From: SHAN690 sp040221375 | GTDB lineage: Bacteria; Bacteroidota; Bacteroidia; Flavobacteriales_G; Salibacteraceae | Length of the DNA stretch: 64,000 nucleotides | Assembly: GCA_040221375.1 (NCBI GenBank) | Contig: JAVKEP010000015.1 | Location: 1-64,000, forward strand | Direction: 5' to 3' | Shown here: in pieces, positions 49,014-58,234 of the stretch | Layout of the letters: each line of letters starts with the position of its first letter | Numbering within the stretch: the first letter of the stretch is position 1 | The notes under the pieces: model-generated | The model's input: only the letters and a program-made list of their open reading frames with translations | Told to the model about the DNA's origin: nothing | Database searches by the model: none | Made by a program: the position numbers and the translations under genes

Positions 49014-50921
49014 ATGGGAAAAATTATTGGAATTGACTTGGGAACCACGAACAGCTGCGTAGCCGTAATGGAAGGCAGCGAGCCTGTTGTGATCCCAAAC
49101 AGCGAAGGAAAAAGAACGACCCCTTCAGTGATTGGCTTCACAGATGGCGGTGAACGAAAAATTGGAGATCCTGCAAAACGGCAGGCAATCACCAACCCAA
49201 CGAAGACGATCTATAGCATCAAGCGCTTCATGGGTTCTAGTTATGACGAATCAAGCAGAGAGATATCGCGTGTACCTTATAAGGTAGAGAAAGGAGAGAA
49301 TAACACTCCTCGCGTGAAGATCGACGACCGCTTGTATACCCCTCAAGAGTTATCTGCAATGATCCTTCAAAAAATGAAGAAGACGGCAGAAGATTATTTA
49401 GGTCAGGAGGTAACCGAGGCGGTTATTACGGTCCCTGCATATTTCAATGACGCACAGCGTCAGGCTACCAAAGAGGCTGGTGAAATTGCTGGTTTAAAAG
49501 TACGTAGGATCATTAACGAGCCTACGGCCGCTTCGCTGGCGTATGGACTCGACAAGAAAGGCGAGGACATGAAGATCGTAGTTTTTGACTGCGGTGGTGG
49601 AACGCATGACGTTTCGATCCTCGAACTCGGAGAAGGCGTCTTTGAGGTGAAAGCGACGGATGGAGATACGCATCTAGGTGGGGATGATTTTGACCAAGCC
49701 ATCATCGATTGGTTGGTTCAAGAGTTCAAGAGCGATGAGGGAGCAGACTTGAGCAAAGACCCAATGGCACTTCAGCGATTGAAAGAAGCAGCTGAAAAGG
49801 CTAAAATCGAACTTTCAAGCGCTACGAGCACAGAAATCAACCTCCCGTATATCATGCCAGTAGACGGGGTTCCTAAGCACCTAGTACGGTCCATGAGCCG
49901 TTCAAAATTTGAGCAGCTTACCGATGACCTCATCCAACGAACAATTAAGCCATGTAAAAGTGCGCTTAAGCAGAGTGGCTTGAGCGCCAGCGAGATTGAT
50001 CACGTCATCCTCGTAGGAGGTTCTACGCGAATTCCTGCGGTGCAGGAGGCGGTAAAGAAGTTCTTCGGCAAAGATCCAAGCAAAGGAGTTAACCCAGATG
50101 AAGTGGTTGCAGTAGGTGCTGCCATCCAAGGTGGGGTGCTCAGCGGCGATGTGAAGGATGTGCTTCTGTTGGATGTCACTCCACTTTCACTAGGCATCGA
50201 AACCATGGGGGGAGTTTTCACCAAACTCATCGAGGCAAACACGACAATTCCGACCAAAAAGTCTGAGATATTCTCAACGGCAAGCGACAATCAGCCATCA
50301 GTTGAAATCCATGTCCTTCAAGGCGAACGACCCATGGCTGGAGACAATCGTACCATTGGTAGATTTCACTTGGATGGGATTCCACCAGCTCCTCGAGGCA
50401 CGCCTCAAGTAGAAGTAACCTTCGATATAGATGCGAACGGAATTTTAAACGTTTCTGCTAAGGACAAGGCTACCAACAAAGAGCAAAGCATACGCATTGA
50501 AGCTTCTTCTGGATTGAGCCAAGAGGAAATCGACAAAATGAAGCGTGAAGCGGAGGCAAACGCTGAAACCGATAAGCAAGCCAAGGAGACCATCGACAAA
50601 CTGAATGCGGCTGACAATATGATTTTTCAAACCGAAAAGCAGCTTAACGAGTTTGGTGATAAGCTTCCAGATGATAAGAAGCAGCCGATCGAAGAAGCGC
50701 TTACCGAACTGAAGAAGGCGCATGAAGAGAAGAACATCGAAGCGATTGATGCATCGATGGAAAAGTTGAACACGGTGTTCCAAGCCGCTTCTCAAGAAAT
50801 GTATGCAGCTTCTCAAGAAGCGCAACAACAAGAGGGTGGGGCAGAGCAGGCTGCACCTTCTGACGAAGCGAATGAAGAGGTTACCGACGTAGACTTCGAA
50901 GAAGTGAAAGACGATAAGTAG
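49014..50921 (+). CDS. dnaK: Molecular chaperone DnaK (Hsp70)
   Basis: DnaK, 635 residues, ATP-driven chaperone for nascent and stressed proteins. The nucleotide-binding domain starts GKIIGIDLGTTNSCVAVMEG and includes VFDCGGGTHDVSILELGEG (where most DnaK have GGGTFD) and VGGSTRIPAVQEAV. The flexible linker DVLLLDVTPLSLGIET leads to the substrate-binding domain. The C-terminal lid is Gln/Ala-rich and ends FEEVKDDK. No grpE or dnaJ adjoins it. A strong terminator follows, so dnaK appears monocistronic. The His in GGGTHD instead of Phe is a minor variation. Confidence 0.97.
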   Translation: MGKIIGIDLGTTNSCVAVMEGSEPVVIPNSEGKRTTPSVIGFTDGGERKIGDPAKRQAITNPTKTIYSIKRFMGSSYDESSREISRVPYKVEKGENNTPRVKIDDRLYTPQELSAMILQKMKKTAEDYLGQEVTEAVITVPAYFNDAQRQATKEAGEIAGLKVRRIINEPTAASLAYGLDKKGEDMKIVVFDCGGGTHDVSILELGEGVFEVKATDGDTHLGGDDFDQAIIDWLVQEFKSDEGADLSKDPMALQRLKEAAEKAKIELSSATSTEINLPYIMPVDGVPKHLVRSMSRSKFEQLTDDLIQRTIKPCKSALKQSGLSASEIDHVILVGGSTRIPAVQEAVKKFFGKDPSKGVNPDEVVAVGAAIQGGVLSGDVKDVLLLDVTPLSLGIETMGGVFTKLIEANTTIPTKKSEIFSTASDNQPSVEIHVLQGERPMAGDNRTIGRFHLDGIPPAPRGTPQVEVTFDIDANGILNVSAKDKATNKEQSIRIEASSGLSQEEIDKMKREAEANAETDKQAKETIDKLNAADNMIFQTEKQLNEFGDKLPDDKKQPIEEALTELKKAHEEKNIEAIDASMEKLNTVFQAASQEMYAASQEAQQQEGGAEQAAPSDEANEEVTDVDFEEVKDDK

Positions 50922-50965
50922 CAAGATAGGTAGTAGGGATGAGTCGCGCAACGGTGCGCGGCAGG

Positions 50966-50999
50966 GAAAGGGCTGAGCAATCAGCCCTTTCTTTTTTTT
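50966..50999 (+). terminator. Intrinsic terminator of dnaK
   Basis: GAAAGGGCTGA-gcaa-TCAGCCCTTTC, an eleven-pair perfect stem with a GCAA tetraloop at 50966-50991, then eight T's. Confidence 0.95.
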
Positions 51000-51060
51000 C
51001 TGGCGAGCAAAGTCGACGATTATGTGTTGTTAGGTAAGTTAATTTGCACCCCCTAAGAAG

Positions 51061-53304
51061 ATGAACGCCAAAATTGCCAAATGGGTCATTGCAGCCATCG
51101 TGCTGATTACCATCGGAGCTGGTTATCAAATAACCAGGTTGGGATTCGACTACGAATTCGAACACTTTTTTCCGAGCGATGACAGTGACTTAGATTTTTA
51201 TTTTGAGTTCCGCGACAAATTCGGCACTGACGTCGATTTCGTCCTCATCGCCATGCGCAATGAAGATGGAATTTTCAAAGAAGAATTCTTGTCGAGCGCT
51301 AAATCGATGCGTGATGCTCTGATCGCTATTGGCGAGGTAGAACGCATTCGTTCACCTTTTGATGCCCGGACTGTAGCGCTGGGACCGTTCGGACCGATTG
51401 ATATTCCGTATTTGCATTGGCAAAAGCCTTACTTGTACAAAGCAGATAGCCTGAAGATCTACGCATACCAAAAAGGCGTCGGTACGCTGTTTTCTGAAGA
51501 TGCCAAGAGCATCGCCTTTCTCGTAGAAATCGAACCGAACTTGTCAAAGCTCGAGACAGATACCGTCTACATGAAAATGAAGGACGTGGTAGATCAATAC
51601 GCGTTTGACGAAATGCACATGGCCGGAAAAGTGATCGGCCAAGCTTACTACATCGAACAAATTAAATTTGAGTTTGCGCTCTTCTTTTCGATTGCCATAT
51701 TGCTTGTTGTACTGATTTTGTCGCTGGTCTACCGAAGCGTTTGGGGAGTGATCGTGCCGTTGTTGATCGTCATGCTCTCTGCTATATGGTTATTGGGATT
51801 GATGGGTTTCATCGGCAAGAAAATTGACATCATGACGGCATTGCTCCCGTTGGTGATTTTTGTAGTTGGGGTAAGCGATGTCATCCATCTCCTGAGCAGG
51901 TATTTCGAAGAATTACGAAATGGCCATCCAAAGTTCAAGGCGATTGGAATCGCCTATAAGCAGGTAGGCATGGCGACGTTTTTGACGTCATTCACGACCG
52001 CGCTAGGTTTCCTTACCCTTTTGAGCAGCGGTGTAAAACCTGTACGCGAATTAGGCGTTTATGCGGCAGTTGGAGTTTTCATTGCCTTCATCCTGGCATT
52101 CAGCCTGCTACCGGCAATTTTGAGCCTGACCAAGGTTCCCAAACTTGCGTTTAAGGAGCCATCGGATCTGTTTTGGAACAAGCTGGTACGAAAGATTTTC
52201 TTCTTCTCAATGCGTAATCAGTGGAAGGTACTCGGTGCTACGGTGATTGTTGTTTTGGTGTCAATTTGGTCCATTTCTAGGATCGAAGTCAACAACTACT
52301 TGCTCGAAGATGTAGGCAAGGATGACCCCATGCGCTACAGTTTTGAGTATTTCGAGCGATATTTTGCCGGGGCGCGTCCATTTGAACTCGCCGTAACGAT
52401 GAGAGACAGCACGCGCGACGTGTTTGACCCATATGTAATAGGAGAACTCAATCGGATCGAAACGTATTTGGTGGATTCGTTTGGCGTGGGATACATCGTT
52501 TCGCCTTTGACCATGGTGCGCTCGGCACATCAGGCATTGAATGGGGGGAGCGACGAAGCATTTCTCATCCCGACCGAACCGGAAGCAATGAAGAAGGCAC
52601 TTAAGGTGGTGGATTTGTTTAGAAAAAGGCCGGAGTTCGCTGCTTTAGTCACGGAAGATGGAAAGGAAGCCAGAATTTCTGGAAAGATGAGTGATGTGGG
52701 AGGTAAAAGAGCTGGAAACCTAGCCAGAGCGTTTCACGAACATTTCGAAACCCGAGCACCCCTCAAATTCATCGATGTTCGCCTTACAGGAATGGCCGTA
52801 TTGATCGATAAGAACAACGAAACCCTTTCGACCAATATGATGCTGGGGCTTTTATTCGCTTTGATGGTTGTTGCTTTGATCATGGGCATCCTGTTTCGAT
52901 CGTTTAAGATGGCGTTGGTCACCTTGGTTCCAAACCTTCTACCATTGCTCGTAATAGGCGCGGTGATGGGTTTTTTGGGCATCGATCTCAAAGTGTCTAC
53001 GTCAATTATTTTTGGAATCGCCTTTGGCATTTCAGTGGATGACTCGATTCATTATTTGAGCAAATACCGTTTAGAGATCGGCAAGGGGCGCTCCCATGTA
53101 TGGGCGCTCAGGAGAACCAGCGTCTCAACCGGTAAGGCGATCATCTTGACAAGCCTAATTCTCTGTGCGGGATTCTTGACATTGAGTACCTCTGATTTCA
53201 CGAGTACGTTTTACGTGGGCTTGTTGATCAGCATCACCTTGGCCGTTGCGGTAGTCGCCGACCTCTTTGTTCTGCCAGTCGTAATCCATTTGAGTAAGCG
53301 ATAG
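51061..53304 (+). CDS. RND/MMPL superfamily transporter
   Basis: A 747-residue membrane protein of the MMPL/RND superfamily with twelve spans in two halves, each with a large extracytoplasmic loop. ALLPLVIFVVGVSDVIHLLS and SIIFGIAFGISVDDSIHYLS are the paired GxxxD motifs of spans 4 and 10, where the Asp residues relay protons. There is an N-terminal start ITIGAGYQITRLGFDYEFEH typical of lipid/hopanoid exporter-like proteins. Substrates may be lipids or hydrophobic compounds. No membrane-fusion or TolC partner is adjacent, which fits the stand-alone MMPL type. Confidence 0.9.
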   Translation: MNAKIAKWVIAAIVLITIGAGYQITRLGFDYEFEHFFPSDDSDLDFYFEFRDKFGTDVDFVLIAMRNEDGIFKEEFLSSAKSMRDALIAIGEVERIRSPFDARTVALGPFGPIDIPYLHWQKPYLYKADSLKIYAYQKGVGTLFSEDAKSIAFLVEIEPNLSKLETDTVYMKMKDVVDQYAFDEMHMAGKVIGQAYYIEQIKFEFALFFSIAILLVVLILSLVYRSVWGVIVPLLIVMLSAIWLLGLMGFIGKKIDIMTALLPLVIFVVGVSDVIHLLSRYFEELRNGHPKFKAIGIAYKQVGMATFLTSFTTALGFLTLLSSGVKPVRELGVYAAVGVFIAFILAFSLLPAILSLTKVPKLAFKEPSDLFWNKLVRKIFFFSMRNQWKVLGATVIVVLVSIWSISRIEVNNYLLEDVGKDDPMRYSFEYFERYFAGARPFELAVTMRDSTRDVFDPYVIGELNRIETYLVDSFGVGYIVSPLTMVRSAHQALNGGSDEAFLIPTEPEAMKKALKVVDLFRKRPEFAALVTEDGKEARISGKMSDVGGKRAGNLARAFHEHFETRAPLKFIDVRLTGMAVLIDKNNETLSTNMMLGLLFALMVVALIMGILFRSFKMALVTLVPNLLPLLVIGAVMGFLGIDLKVSTSIIFGIAFGISVDDSIHYLSKYRLEIGKGRSHVWALRRTSVSTGKAIILTSLILCAGFLTLSTSDFTSTFYVGLLISITLAVAVVADLFVLPVVIHLSKR

Positions 53305-53323
53305 CCCTTAGTGTTATTCATTC

Positions 53324-53353
53324 TAAATCTTTGGGTTGGTATCAAAAGATTTA
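53324..53353. repeat. AT-rich inverted repeat after the RND gene
   Basis: TAAATCTTT (53324-53332) and AAAGATTTA (53345-53353) are perfect complements around a 12-base loop. No T-tract follows, so it is a weak terminator candidate or an operator for the TRL-like genes. Confidence 0.4.
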
Positions 53354-53485
53354 GTTCCCGTTATCGCGGCTGTGTTGGTAATCAGATGGGTGAGAAAGAG
53401 TTTTCGCCGATGAAAATGCAAAGTTTTCGACATATCCAAATAAGTCTTACTTTTCCGCCACTTTTAAAACCTAAAACATCAAAGT

Positions 53486-53722
53486 ATGAAGAAGAATCTA
53501 TTGTTAACCGGTGCGCTCTTTTGCACGGTTGCTTTGACTTCTTGCAGCTCCATTTACGTGGCAGTGACCGACAATCCAGTTGGCAGCAAGGAAGGAAAAG
53601 TTTCCGGTCTCAAGAAAGCCACCATTGGAAATGCTGCCAAGAATGGTGGTATCACAGAGATTGGAACTGTGAAGTACCAGTGGAAAGGTCCTAAGTCAGT
53701 AATCATTGTAACAGGTAATTAA
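53486..53722 (+). CDS. TRL-like lipoprotein, copy 1
   Basis: A 78-residue lipoprotein of the TRL-like family. Lipobox: LTSCSSIYVA. The mature part has VTDNPVGSKEGKVSG, then AAKNGGITEIGTVKYQWK and the terminal IIVTGN. This pattern (VTxNxxGSKxG ... GGIxxIxTV ... VTG) is shared by the two genes that follow, so the three are tandem paralogues. The function of TRL proteins is unknown. Copy 1 is the smallest, close to the minimal domain, and begins an operon of three genes with gaps of 10 and 17 bases. Confidence 0.8.
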   Translation: MKKNLLLTGALFCTVALTSCSSIYVAVTDNPVGSKEGKVSGLKKATIGNAAKNGGITEIGTVKYQWKGPKSVIIVTGN

Positions 53723-53732
53723 TATATTGGAT

Positions 53733-54056
53733 ATGAAATCATTAAGATTAACATTTTTCGGATTTATTGCCGTTGTGATGAGTGCTTGTTCTATGACAAT
53801 GCCAGTGACGGTAACAAATAACTCAATTGGAAGCAAGGTTGGAGTTGCTAAGAACAACTGCTTAGGAGCAGCTGCTCCCGCACCTGCTGGACAAGATTTC
53901 TTTCTTGTAAGTGGTGGATGGTGTTTCAACGACAAGAATTACGGATTGGCAGATGCTGCTAAAGACGGAGGTATTTCTCGAATCGCAACAGTCGATTTGA
54001 AAGTAACAGATTACCTCATTTTCCAGAAGTATGAACTCATTGTAACAGGTGAATAA
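53733..54056 (+). CDS. TRL-like lipoprotein, copy 2
   Basis: A 107-residue paralogue of copy 1. Lipobox: VMSACSMTMP. It keeps VTNNSIGSKVGVA and DAAKDGGISRIATVDLKVT and ends LIVTGE. It carries an insertion of about 25 residues (APAPAGQDFFLVSGGWCFND) in the middle, with two extra Cys across the insertion (NNCLGAA, GWCFN) that could form a disulfide. ATG at 53733 preferred over a TTG at 53727, because the signal peptide starts there. Confidence 0.8.
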   Translation: MKSLRLTFFGFIAVVMSACSMTMPVTVTNNSIGSKVGVAKNNCLGAAAPAPAGQDFFLVSGGWCFNDKNYGLADAAKDGGISRIATVDLKVTDYLIFQKYELIVTGE

Positions 54057-54073
54057 CCCTAAAACTCGCACTT

Positions 54074-54361
54074 ATGAACATTAAAAGAATATTCAATCTA
54101 GCTGTAGCGGTGGGTCTTATTTCAGCCTTAACTAGCTGTGCAGTCAGTTACCCAATTGCTGTAACCAATAACAAGTCCATCAAAGAAGGAACAGTAAGCC
54201 AGAGTGTCTGGTTTGGAATTCCTCCATTCGATATGGACCTCAGCGTTAAAACTGCAGCCGAAAACGGCGGAATCAAGAAGGTGTCGACCGTTGACTTCCT
54301 TGTTGAGAGCAAATTGCTCGGATTCCAGCAGAAATACACTACACGTGTAACAGGCGAATAA
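54074..54361 (+). CDS. TRL-like lipoprotein, copy 3
   Basis: A 95-residue paralogue. Lipobox: LTSCAVSYPIA. The family core is VTNNKSIKEGTVSQ, KTAAENGGIKKVSTVDFLVE and a terminal TRVTGE. It has a short insertion (WFGIPPFDMDLS) at the position of the copy 2 insertion. Its gene is followed by a strong terminator, closing the operon. Amino-acid divergence between copies is large, so the duplications are not recent. Confidence 0.8.
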   Translation: MNIKRIFNLAVAVGLISALTSCAVSYPIAVTNNKSIKEGTVSQSVWFGIPPFDMDLSVKTAAENGGIKKVSTVDFLVESKLLGFQQKYTTRVTGE

Positions 54362-54383
54362 CTTCGTTTGTACACTAGCATTG

Positions 54384-54412
54384 AAAGACTCGCTTCGGCG
54401 GGTCTTTTTTTT
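54384..54412 (+). terminator. Intrinsic terminator after the TRL-like triplet
   Basis: AAAGACTCGC-ttcg-GCGGGTCTTT, ten pairs (one G-U) closed by a stable cUUCGg tetraloop, followed by an eight-base T run. Confidence 0.95.
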
Positions 54413-54477
54413 GACCAATAGCCAAGTCGAATACTCTATGGAGTATCTTGCACCTAGGCTACCCTAATCTGCGGATC

Positions 54478-55218
54478 ATGAAAACAAACATACTGTCTTG
54501 GATATCCTTCGCAATGATACTGACCCTGCTAGCCACGTCGTGCAGCACGAGCAATGATGTTGTTTCTACCAACATCATTCAGAAAAGAAAACATCGAAGC
54601 GGTTATCACCTGAACTTAGGTTCCCAGAAGAGTGTTGCGAACGTGGATCGAAAATCTGCCGCAGCTTCAAAGGAAAACCACAGGTCATCACCGCGTGCGG
54701 CCGAGCAACCTTCGGATGCAACGAGGTTCGGTGCTAATGCATCTGAAATGCATGCAAGCAAGCTGTCAAGGCGGGCCATTATCAGCACGGCGAAAGCATC
54801 CCTCAGGGATGGCTCGCTGGTACCCCAGGGATTAAAGCGACGCTCGACTAAAAAGCATCTCCAAGAGGAAGAGACCGGGCCGTTAAGTGCCGAGTCAGCA
54901 TTTCCAGCTGAGGAGGACGAGGACGACTCGAGCAATCCCGAATCGGCCATCGCTTTGATTGCGGGTATATTAGCGTGGGTGTTTGCGGGAGTTGGAATTG
55001 TGGTGAATTTCGTGTTGCCGCCGTTTGGCGTTTTATTCAGCATCGGAGCGCTGGCCCTGGCCATCATCGCCGTCGTTTACGGAAGCCGGACGAAAAACGA
55101 GGAAACGATAGGGATGTTGGGTTTTGTCCTCGGATTGGTTTACTTGATCTTGGTAGCGCTAGCCCTACTTTTGTTGACCCTTATTTTCATTCTTTTTATC
55201 ATTGCCTTTTCTGCCTAA
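54478..55218 (+). CDS. Lipoprotein with C-terminal membrane spans, unknown function
   Basis: A 246-residue protein. The N-terminal signal has a lipobox-like LLATSCSTSND. A long polar region (~25-155) is rich in Lys, Arg, Ser and Ala (SAAASKENHRSSPRAAEQPS). From about residue 160 two or three membrane helices follow: IALIAGILAWVFAGVGIVVN, LFSIGALALAIIAVVYGSRT and LVALALLLLTLIFILFIIAF. The helical part resembles DUF4190-type hairpins, often seen downstream of such linkers in Bacteroidota. The ATG at 54478 was preferred to a TTG at 54448 because the signal starts there. Confidence 0.7.
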   Translation: MKTNILSWISFAMILTLLATSCSTSNDVVSTNIIQKRKHRSGYHLNLGSQKSVANVDRKSAAASKENHRSSPRAAEQPSDATRFGANASEMHASKLSRRAIISTAKASLRDGSLVPQGLKRRSTKKHLQEEETGPLSAESAFPAEEDEDDSSNPESAIALIAGILAWVFAGVGIVVNFVLPPFGVLFSIGALALAIIAVVYGSRTKNEETIGMLGFVLGLVYLILVALALLLLTLIFILFIIAFSA

Positions 55219-55230
55219 TAAGTATACAAC

Positions 55231-55614
55231 ATGGGCCGCTTCTTTATCAATATTCTCATTTCGTCAGTGGCCGTCATTATATGCGCTTACCTATTATCAG
55301 GTGTGCAAGTGGAAGGTTTTGCGAATGCATTCCTAGTGGCGATTTCGCTCGCATTTCTCAATCAGTTTGTGAAGCCTGTCTTGGTCATTCTTACCATCCC
55401 CGCCACGATTTTGACCCTCGGTTTATTCCTTTTCGTGATCAATGCCTTGGTCATCGAATTAGCTGATTGGATCATCCAAGATGGCTTTGAGGTCCGAAGC
55501 TTTTGGTGGGCTTTATTGTTCAGTTTGTTGCTCTCTTTCGTGACTTCACTATTGGATATTTTAACCGGGAATGATCGACGAAAGCGCTCGGGTGAACGAA
55601 AGCAAAACCGCTAA
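55231..55614 (+). CDS. Phage holin family protein (superfamily IV type, DUF360-like)
   Basis: A 127-residue four-span membrane protein of the Phage_holin_4_2 family, which despite its name is a common chromosomal gene. FINILISSVAVIICAYLLSGV, NAFLVAISLAFLNQFVKPVLV and LGLFLFVINALVIELADWII are the first three spans with the conserved N-x2-[IV]KP loop; the tail is Lys/Arg-rich. No phage genes are near. It lies 12 bases after the preceding lipoprotein gene and is convergent with the next. Confidence 0.85.
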   Translation: MGRFFINILISSVAVIICAYLLSGVQVEGFANAFLVAISLAFLNQFVKPVLVILTIPATILTLGLFLFVINALVIELADWIIQDGFEVRSFWWALLFSLLLSFVTSLLDILTGNDRRKRSGERKQNR

Positions 55615-55615
55615 A

Positions 55616-56284
55616 TCAACCTACTATCCCGCGCAAATTGGCGAGGCTTTCATAAATCGATGGCCTCAAGTCTAGCACCATGTCATTCCTCACCTCGAGT
55701 TGCAATGCCGTATACTGCTCTGGAAAGCAATTTCTCAGGTATGTAGTGAAGCCATTCGCGTTGCCTCTGTATGGATAGTTAAAACGTATCCCCAAACCTG
55801 GCGAAATGTCGTGCAGAGCTTTCTTCCAGATGAGTGCAACCTCCCGTTCTATCGCGTTGCCAGAGTCAAAGGATATGCCTACTGGCGTTTCGCGTTTTTG
55901 GTTGCCCAGAACGGGGTGAAAGGTATGCAATGACACATGAAAAACGCCCTCGTCGATGTATTGTGCGATGAAGCGCTCGATGGCCTTTCTGTACGGATGG
56001 TAGTACTTACTGGTAATGTCGGCTTTCTCCGCCGTAGTCAGGTGAGAGGTGAACGGAGAGAACAAGTGTTTGTCCTGAATTTGTCGATTGGGCTCGATCA
56101 ACAACCTGGAATACCGAAAGTAGCGTGATTCGTCAAACAACGGTTCCAACCTCAGAAACATAGGTGCTACGCGGACGTCGTAGCCGCGATGACTCTCTAA
56201 TACTTCCACGGCTTTTGTAAAATAATGCGCGTATTTTAAAGGAATGCCATTGCTGTAATGTTCGCAAGTCAGGAGCCAAATCAT
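55616..56284 (-). CDS. N-formylglutamate amidohydrolase family protein
   Basis: A 222-residue protein of the N-formylglutamate amidohydrolase fold. LLTCEHYSNGIPLKYAHYF and HRGYDVRVAPMFLRL contain the family's metal-site residues (the CEHxSN and HRGxD motifs). The HTFHP segment matches the later His motif, and LQLEVRNDMVLD the C-terminal acidic motif. Stand-alone relatives are not always histidine-degrading enzymes, so substrate is unclear. The start overlaps the TMTC-like gene stop by four bases. Confidence 0.85.
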   Translation of the reverse strand: MIWLLTCEHYSNGIPLKYAHYFTKAVEVLESHRGYDVRVAPMFLRLEPLFDESRYFRYSRLLIEPNRQIQDKHLFSPFTSHLTTAEKADITSKYYHPYRKAIERFIAQYIDEGVFHVSLHTFHPVLGNQKRETPVGISFDSGNAIEREVALIWKKALHDISPGLGIRFNYPYRGNANGFTTYLRNCFPEQYTALQLEVRNDMVLDLRPSIYESLANLRGIVG

Positions 56285-58224
56285 AAACGTTGAAGCAATT
56301 GACGGGCCTGATCTAAGTCAGGATTGATGGCCAAAGCGGTACGGAGGCTTTCGCGTGCGGATTCGACTCTACCCGTGTTGAGATAGAGTAAACCTAAATT
56401 GAAGTGGGCATCGGCATTATCGGGTTCTAATTGCCTTGCTAAGGTGAAATATCTCTCTGCTTGTTGCTCATCGCCAGCAATACCATAGGCCGTTCCTAAC
56501 TTCAATGGGCCGCGCGCCCGTTGGGGTTCATTCTTGATCAATTGCAGTAAATGCGCTTTGGCCTCATCAAATTTCGATTGATATCCCTCGCTTTCAGCCG
56601 TTAGGTAGAGTGCATCGTTGTTATACGAGCGGTCAAGGTAGGCCTCAAAGTAGCGTTCGGATTCTGCATATTTACCAAGCTTGTAAGCTGCTATACCAAA
56701 GTTGTACAGGCCTTTATTGTAGTCAGGAAAGCGTTCAAAGGTTAGTTTGTATACGGCATAGGCTTCTTGGAGATTGCCCATATCCATGTAAACAACCCCC
56801 AGGTTATTATATGCGTCCTTGTATTCTGGCCAAATTTCGATGGCCTTGGAAAGATGCTTCACAGCAGATGCGCGAAGGGATTGTCGCTGTTTGGGGTCGA
56901 TTTTCGCGCGGTCGTTGTTTGAGGTGCCCACGTTGTAATGTGCGCGGGCACTGTTGGGTACCTTGTCTACGTCCGCGTTGAACAAGGTGTAGTTGTCTTT
57001 CCAATCCGGAATGCGCTGGGCCGACAATACGAGGAACACACAGGAAAGCCCTGCGAACAGCCAGGTTTTTTTTGCGTTGAGCAAAGGAATCATGGAGACG
57101 CCACTGACCAGCGCAATGCAGATCCCTAAAGAGGGTGTAAACACAAAGCGTTCGGCCATGAGGGCTCCGATCAATATAACTGTGTTGGAAACTACCGATA
57201 CGGAGATGAAGTAGAACGCAATGCCAAAGGAGACCTTGCTTCTTTTCGCCCATCCTTTGACGCACAAATAGACCAACCCAAGTATCAGCAAAAACGACAG
57301 GATGAACAGAGGAGAAGTGAGGCTGTAGATCGGGATGACATGGTAGGAGTAATCGTGGGAAAGCGGAAACGGAACCAAGAGCTTCCACAGGTAAGTACCT
57401 TGTATAACCGTTGCGGTTGCCAATCGATCGGCCCAGCTATCAGAGGTCGAGAGGATATTTTGGAGGATATCACTGACTCCAGAATCTACGGGACCCAAGT
57501 TGCTCAATACCCAGGCCCGAACAATGAGAAATGCGACTGCTGGAATCAAAAAGAGGCCCGTAGATTGGGCAATAGTTTTCCAGTGTGTAGGCCGATAGAA
57601 GTAATGCAAGACCGGATACACTGCCAGGAAGGTGATGGCACTTTCTTTACTGAAGAGCGCTAGCGTGAAAAGTCCGATGGCCCCTGCCAGCAGCCACTTG
57701 CGATGCAACGTGATGTACTCGAGATACAGCCATGCTGACCATGCAAAAAACAAGAGTGCAAGCAACTCGTCGCGGCTTTTTAAATTGGCGACGACTTCCG
57801 AATGGATCGGGTGCAATGCGAACAGGAGCAATACCCAAAAGGCATTCCATCGATTGTCTTCAAAAATAAAGAGTAAGAGTTTGCCCAAAACCAACAACAA
57901 CAGTCCGTAGAGCAAGGCTTGAATGAAGTGTGATACGGCTGGGTCGAGCCCGTGAATGGACTGCTCGATTGCGAAAGTTATGAGCGAGAGCGGCCGATAG
58001 AGGCCATCGTTGAAATCTAAATGGCCATGGGTATAGTTGGTGGTGAGCAACTCCGGAATGCCGCTCACTCCATCTTGGACGTGGCGATTTTGGGTGATGA
58101 CCAAATTATCGTCCAAGACAAAGGAGTGTCCGACCGCCAGCAAGTAGAGCAGAAAGCCCAAAATCGCTGGCAAAAAGATCCACCGGAGGTTCATTTGACT
58201 ATGGGCGTTGCTAGGTCTGGCCAT
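56281..58224 (-). CDS. TPR membrane protein, TMTC-like (putative O-mannosyltransferase-type GT-C)
   Basis: A 647-residue protein: about ten N-terminal membrane spans (to residue ~390) and a C-terminal array of TPR repeats (~415-645). FVLDDNLVITQNRHVQDG near residues 31-50 contains the DDN motif of TMTC-type GT-C proteins in the first lumenal or periplasmic loop. LFALHPIHSEVVANLKSRDELL has the second conserved HPIHxE motif. Eukaryotic TMTC proteins O-mannosylate proteins; bacterial ones are mostly uncharacterised. A start at 58194 is possible. It is adjacent to xerD on the same strand (10-base gap). Confidence 0.85.
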   Translation of the reverse strand: MARPSNAHSQMNLRWIFLPAILGFLLYLLAVGHSFVLDDNLVITQNRHVQDGVSGIPELLTTNYTHGHLDFNDGLYRPLSLITFAIEQSIHGLDPAVSHFIQALLYGLLLLVLGKLLLFIFEDNRWNAFWVLLLFALHPIHSEVVANLKSRDELLALLFFAWSAWLYLEYITLHRKWLLAGAIGLFTLALFSKESAITFLAVYPVLHYFYRPTHWKTIAQSTGLFLIPAVAFLIVRAWVLSNLGPVDSGVSDILQNILSTSDSWADRLATATVIQGTYLWKLLVPFPLSHDYSYHVIPIYSLTSPLFILSFLLILGLVYLCVKGWAKRSKVSFGIAFYFISVSVVSNTVILIGALMAERFVFTPSLGICIALVSGVSMIPLLNAKKTWLFAGLSCVFLVLSAQRIPDWKDNYTLFNADVDKVPNSARAHYNVGTSNNDRAKIDPKQRQSLRASAVKHLSKAIEIWPEYKDAYNNLGVVYMDMGNLQEAYAVYKLTFERFPDYNKGLYNFGIAAYKLGKYAESERYFEAYLDRSYNNDALYLTAESEGYQSKFDEAKAHLLQLIKNEPQRARGPLKLGTAYGIAGDEQQAERYFTLARQLEPDNADAHFNLGLLYLNTGRVESARESLRTALAINPDLDQARQLLQRL

Positions 58225-58234
58225 GCAATCAAAC

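Noticed and set aside
54431..54446. ATACTC-tatg-GAGTAT inverted repeat before the lipoprotein at 54478
   Set aside because: Six-pair AT-rich stem without T-tract or promoter match; too weak to interpret, though it could be an operator.
55231..55614. Holin-like gene as sign of a prophage
   Set aside because: This family is commonly chromosomal; no endolysin, capsid, terminase or integrase lies nearby, and XerD at 58 kb looks like the housekeeping enzyme.
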